Below, one piece after another: positions 31,970 to 32,894 of a stretch of DNA of 32,894 nt (its first letter is position 1; each line of letters opens with the position of its first letter). The stretch is from Thermovirga sp. Lineage in GTDB: Bacteria > Synergistota > Synergistia > Synergistales > Thermovirgaceae. Both the position numbers and the translations under genes were made by a program. A model generated the notes under the pieces. The model did not search any database. It was not told the DNA's origin and saw only the letters and a list, made by a program, of their open reading frames with translations. Location of the stretch: positions 1 through 32,894 of the forward strand of contig NZ_JACDOB010000017.1 in assembly GCF_017656375.1 (NCBI RefSeq), read 5' to 3'.

Positions 31970-32894
31970 TGACGATAAAATTGGCGGAGAACATATACAA
32001 AGATGTAGATAAAATCCCCACTAGGTTCGGGTATGGAGACGGATTACTCAAACTAGGAGAGATGGATGAGCGCGTAGTCGTACTTGGGGCAGATTTGAGT
32101 TCTTCATTGCGAGTGGATCTATTCAAAGACGCCTACCCTGATAGATTTATTCAGACTGGGATAGCAGAACAGGATATGATGTGCCTCGCGGCAGGTTTGT
32201 CCCTTACAGGTAAGATACCCTTTGTTAGTACTTATGGCGTGTTTTGTACCGGTAGAGCTTGGGATCAGCTCAGAACTACGGTTGCTTATGGCAATTTGAA
32301 TGTAAAAGTGGGTTCAGGGCATGGTGGCATCTCGGTGGGAGCAGACGGAGCTACGCACCAAGCGTTGGAGGATATAGCTATAACGAGGGTTGTCCCTGGG
32401 GTTACAGTTATAGTCCCTTGTGACTATCATGAGACTGTTAAGGCAACCATAGCTGCTGCCCAAATAGAGGGGCCAGTAGTTATAAGGTTTGGCAGGGAAA
32501 AGGTTCCTGTAATAACTACGCCGGAAACACCTTTTAAAGTCGGTAGGGCAGAGATCTACAGAGAAGGCGAAGATGTGACTGTTGTCGCATGCGGAGTAAT
32601 GGTCTACGAAGCCCTTATCGCAGCAGAGATGTTGGCACAAGAGGGCATTTCAACTCAAGTCATAAATTGCCACACTGTAAAGCCTATAGATAAGGAGACA
32701 TTGATAGAAGCTGCCAGAAAAACGAAAGCGGTAGTAACGGCGGAAGAACACCAGGTTATGGGTGGCTTTGGGAGTGCAGTGGCCGAGGTCCTTTCACAGG
32801 ATATGCCTGTTCCTATGAGGTTTGTAGGTGTTCAGGACACTTTTGGGCAATCAGGGGCTCCTGATGACCTTATGAAGGCTTATGGCCTAAAAGC
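31969..32894 (+). CDS. Transketolase, C-terminal subunit (partial, runs off the window)
   Basis: 308 codons are visible from the ATG overlapping the stop of the N-terminal subunit. They include the pyrimidine-binding domain (RFIQTGIAEQDMMCLAAGLSLTGKIPFVSTYGVFCTGRAWDQLRT, whose E is the catalytic-type glutamate activating thiamine) and the C-terminal domain up to MRFVGVQDTFGQSGAPDDLMKAYGLK. Homologues are about 310-315 residues long, so only a few C-terminal residues lie outside. GGGGGG sits 8 bases upstream, but translational coupling with the preceding gene is more likely to set expression. Confidence 0.95.
   Translation, partial: MTIKLAENIYKDVDKIPTRFGYGDGLLKLGEMDERVVVLGADLSSSLRVDLFKDAYPDRFIQTGIAEQDMMCLAAGLSLTGKIPFVSTYGVFCTGRAWDQLRTTVAYGNLNVKVGSGHGGISVGADGATHQALEDIAITRVVPGVTVIVPCDYHETVKATIAAAQIEGPVVIRFGREKVPVITTPETPFKVGRAEIYREGEDVTVVACGVMVYEALIAAEMLAQEGISTQVINCHTVKPIDKETLIEAARKTKAVVTAEEHQVMGGFGSAVAEVLSQDMPVPMRFVGVQDTFGQSGAPDDLMKAYGLK

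Noticed and set aside
1-32894. CRISPR arrays, tRNA or rRNA genes, insertion sequences
   Set aside because: No regularly spaced repeats, cloverleaf, rRNA-like stretch or transposase was recognised by reading; a tRNAscan or IS search would settle it.

Overview
The window comes from an anaerobic or microaerophilic bacterium with moderate-to-low GC content. Its gene families (a bacterial V/A-type ATPase, a TRAP transporter with its own GntR regulator, a split transketolase, an orphan Na+-decarboxylase beta subunit, and UPF0282 and DUF2284 proteins of a type common in anaerobes and archaea) fit the phylum Synergistota best. That placement is an inference from gene content, not a sequence match. 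Starts are often TTG, chosen here by Shine-Dalgarno spacing.

Layout. 1-6.7 kb (minus strand) holds a PLP cystathionine gamma-synthase-type enzyme and a cluster of two opine-dehydrogenase-family oxidoreductases interleaved with a complete TRAP transporter (dctQ-dctM-odh2-dctP, terminator, odh1). A divergent FCD-type GntR regulator (6976-7692) and a perfect palindrome between the divergent genes suggest substrate-responsive control. 7.7-16.4 kb is a complete nine-gene V/A-ATPase operon in the order D-G-C-I-K-F-E-A-B, with D first. 16.4-18.8 kb has a universal stress protein and a DEAD-box helicase with a DEGD motif II; the helicase leader carries a 17-bp perfect hairpin. 18.9-22.6 kb looks like an envelope-stress module: a secreted LolA/DUF4412-like protein, a duplicated Spy/CpxP-like protein, and a CpxR/CpxA-like two-component pair.

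22.6-25.5 kb contains a decayed crcB-DUF190 pair (two short in-frame remnants), a CoA-disulfide-reductase/NADH-oxidase-like flavoprotein preceded by a strong Fur/PerR-type box, and then the intact DUF190-crcB fluoride-export pair. 25.7-28.2 kb holds a TrmO-like tRNA methyltransferase, a small SAM methyltransferase, a DUF2284 cysteine-rich protein and a convergently overlapping UPF0282 metallo-beta-lactamase-fold protein. 28.3-29.6 kb is glyA. Upstream of the orphan OadB/MmdB-like membrane protein (29928-31049) lies an RNA that matches the yybP-ykoY (Mn2+) riboswitch, with a mutually exclusive terminator. The window ends in a split transketolase whose C-terminal subunit runs off the edge.

The most unusual points are the Mn2+-type riboswitch controlling a lone Na+-decarboxylase beta subunit, the two-opine-dehydrogenase TRAP cluster, the structured helicase leader, and the fossil crcB-DUF190 locus.
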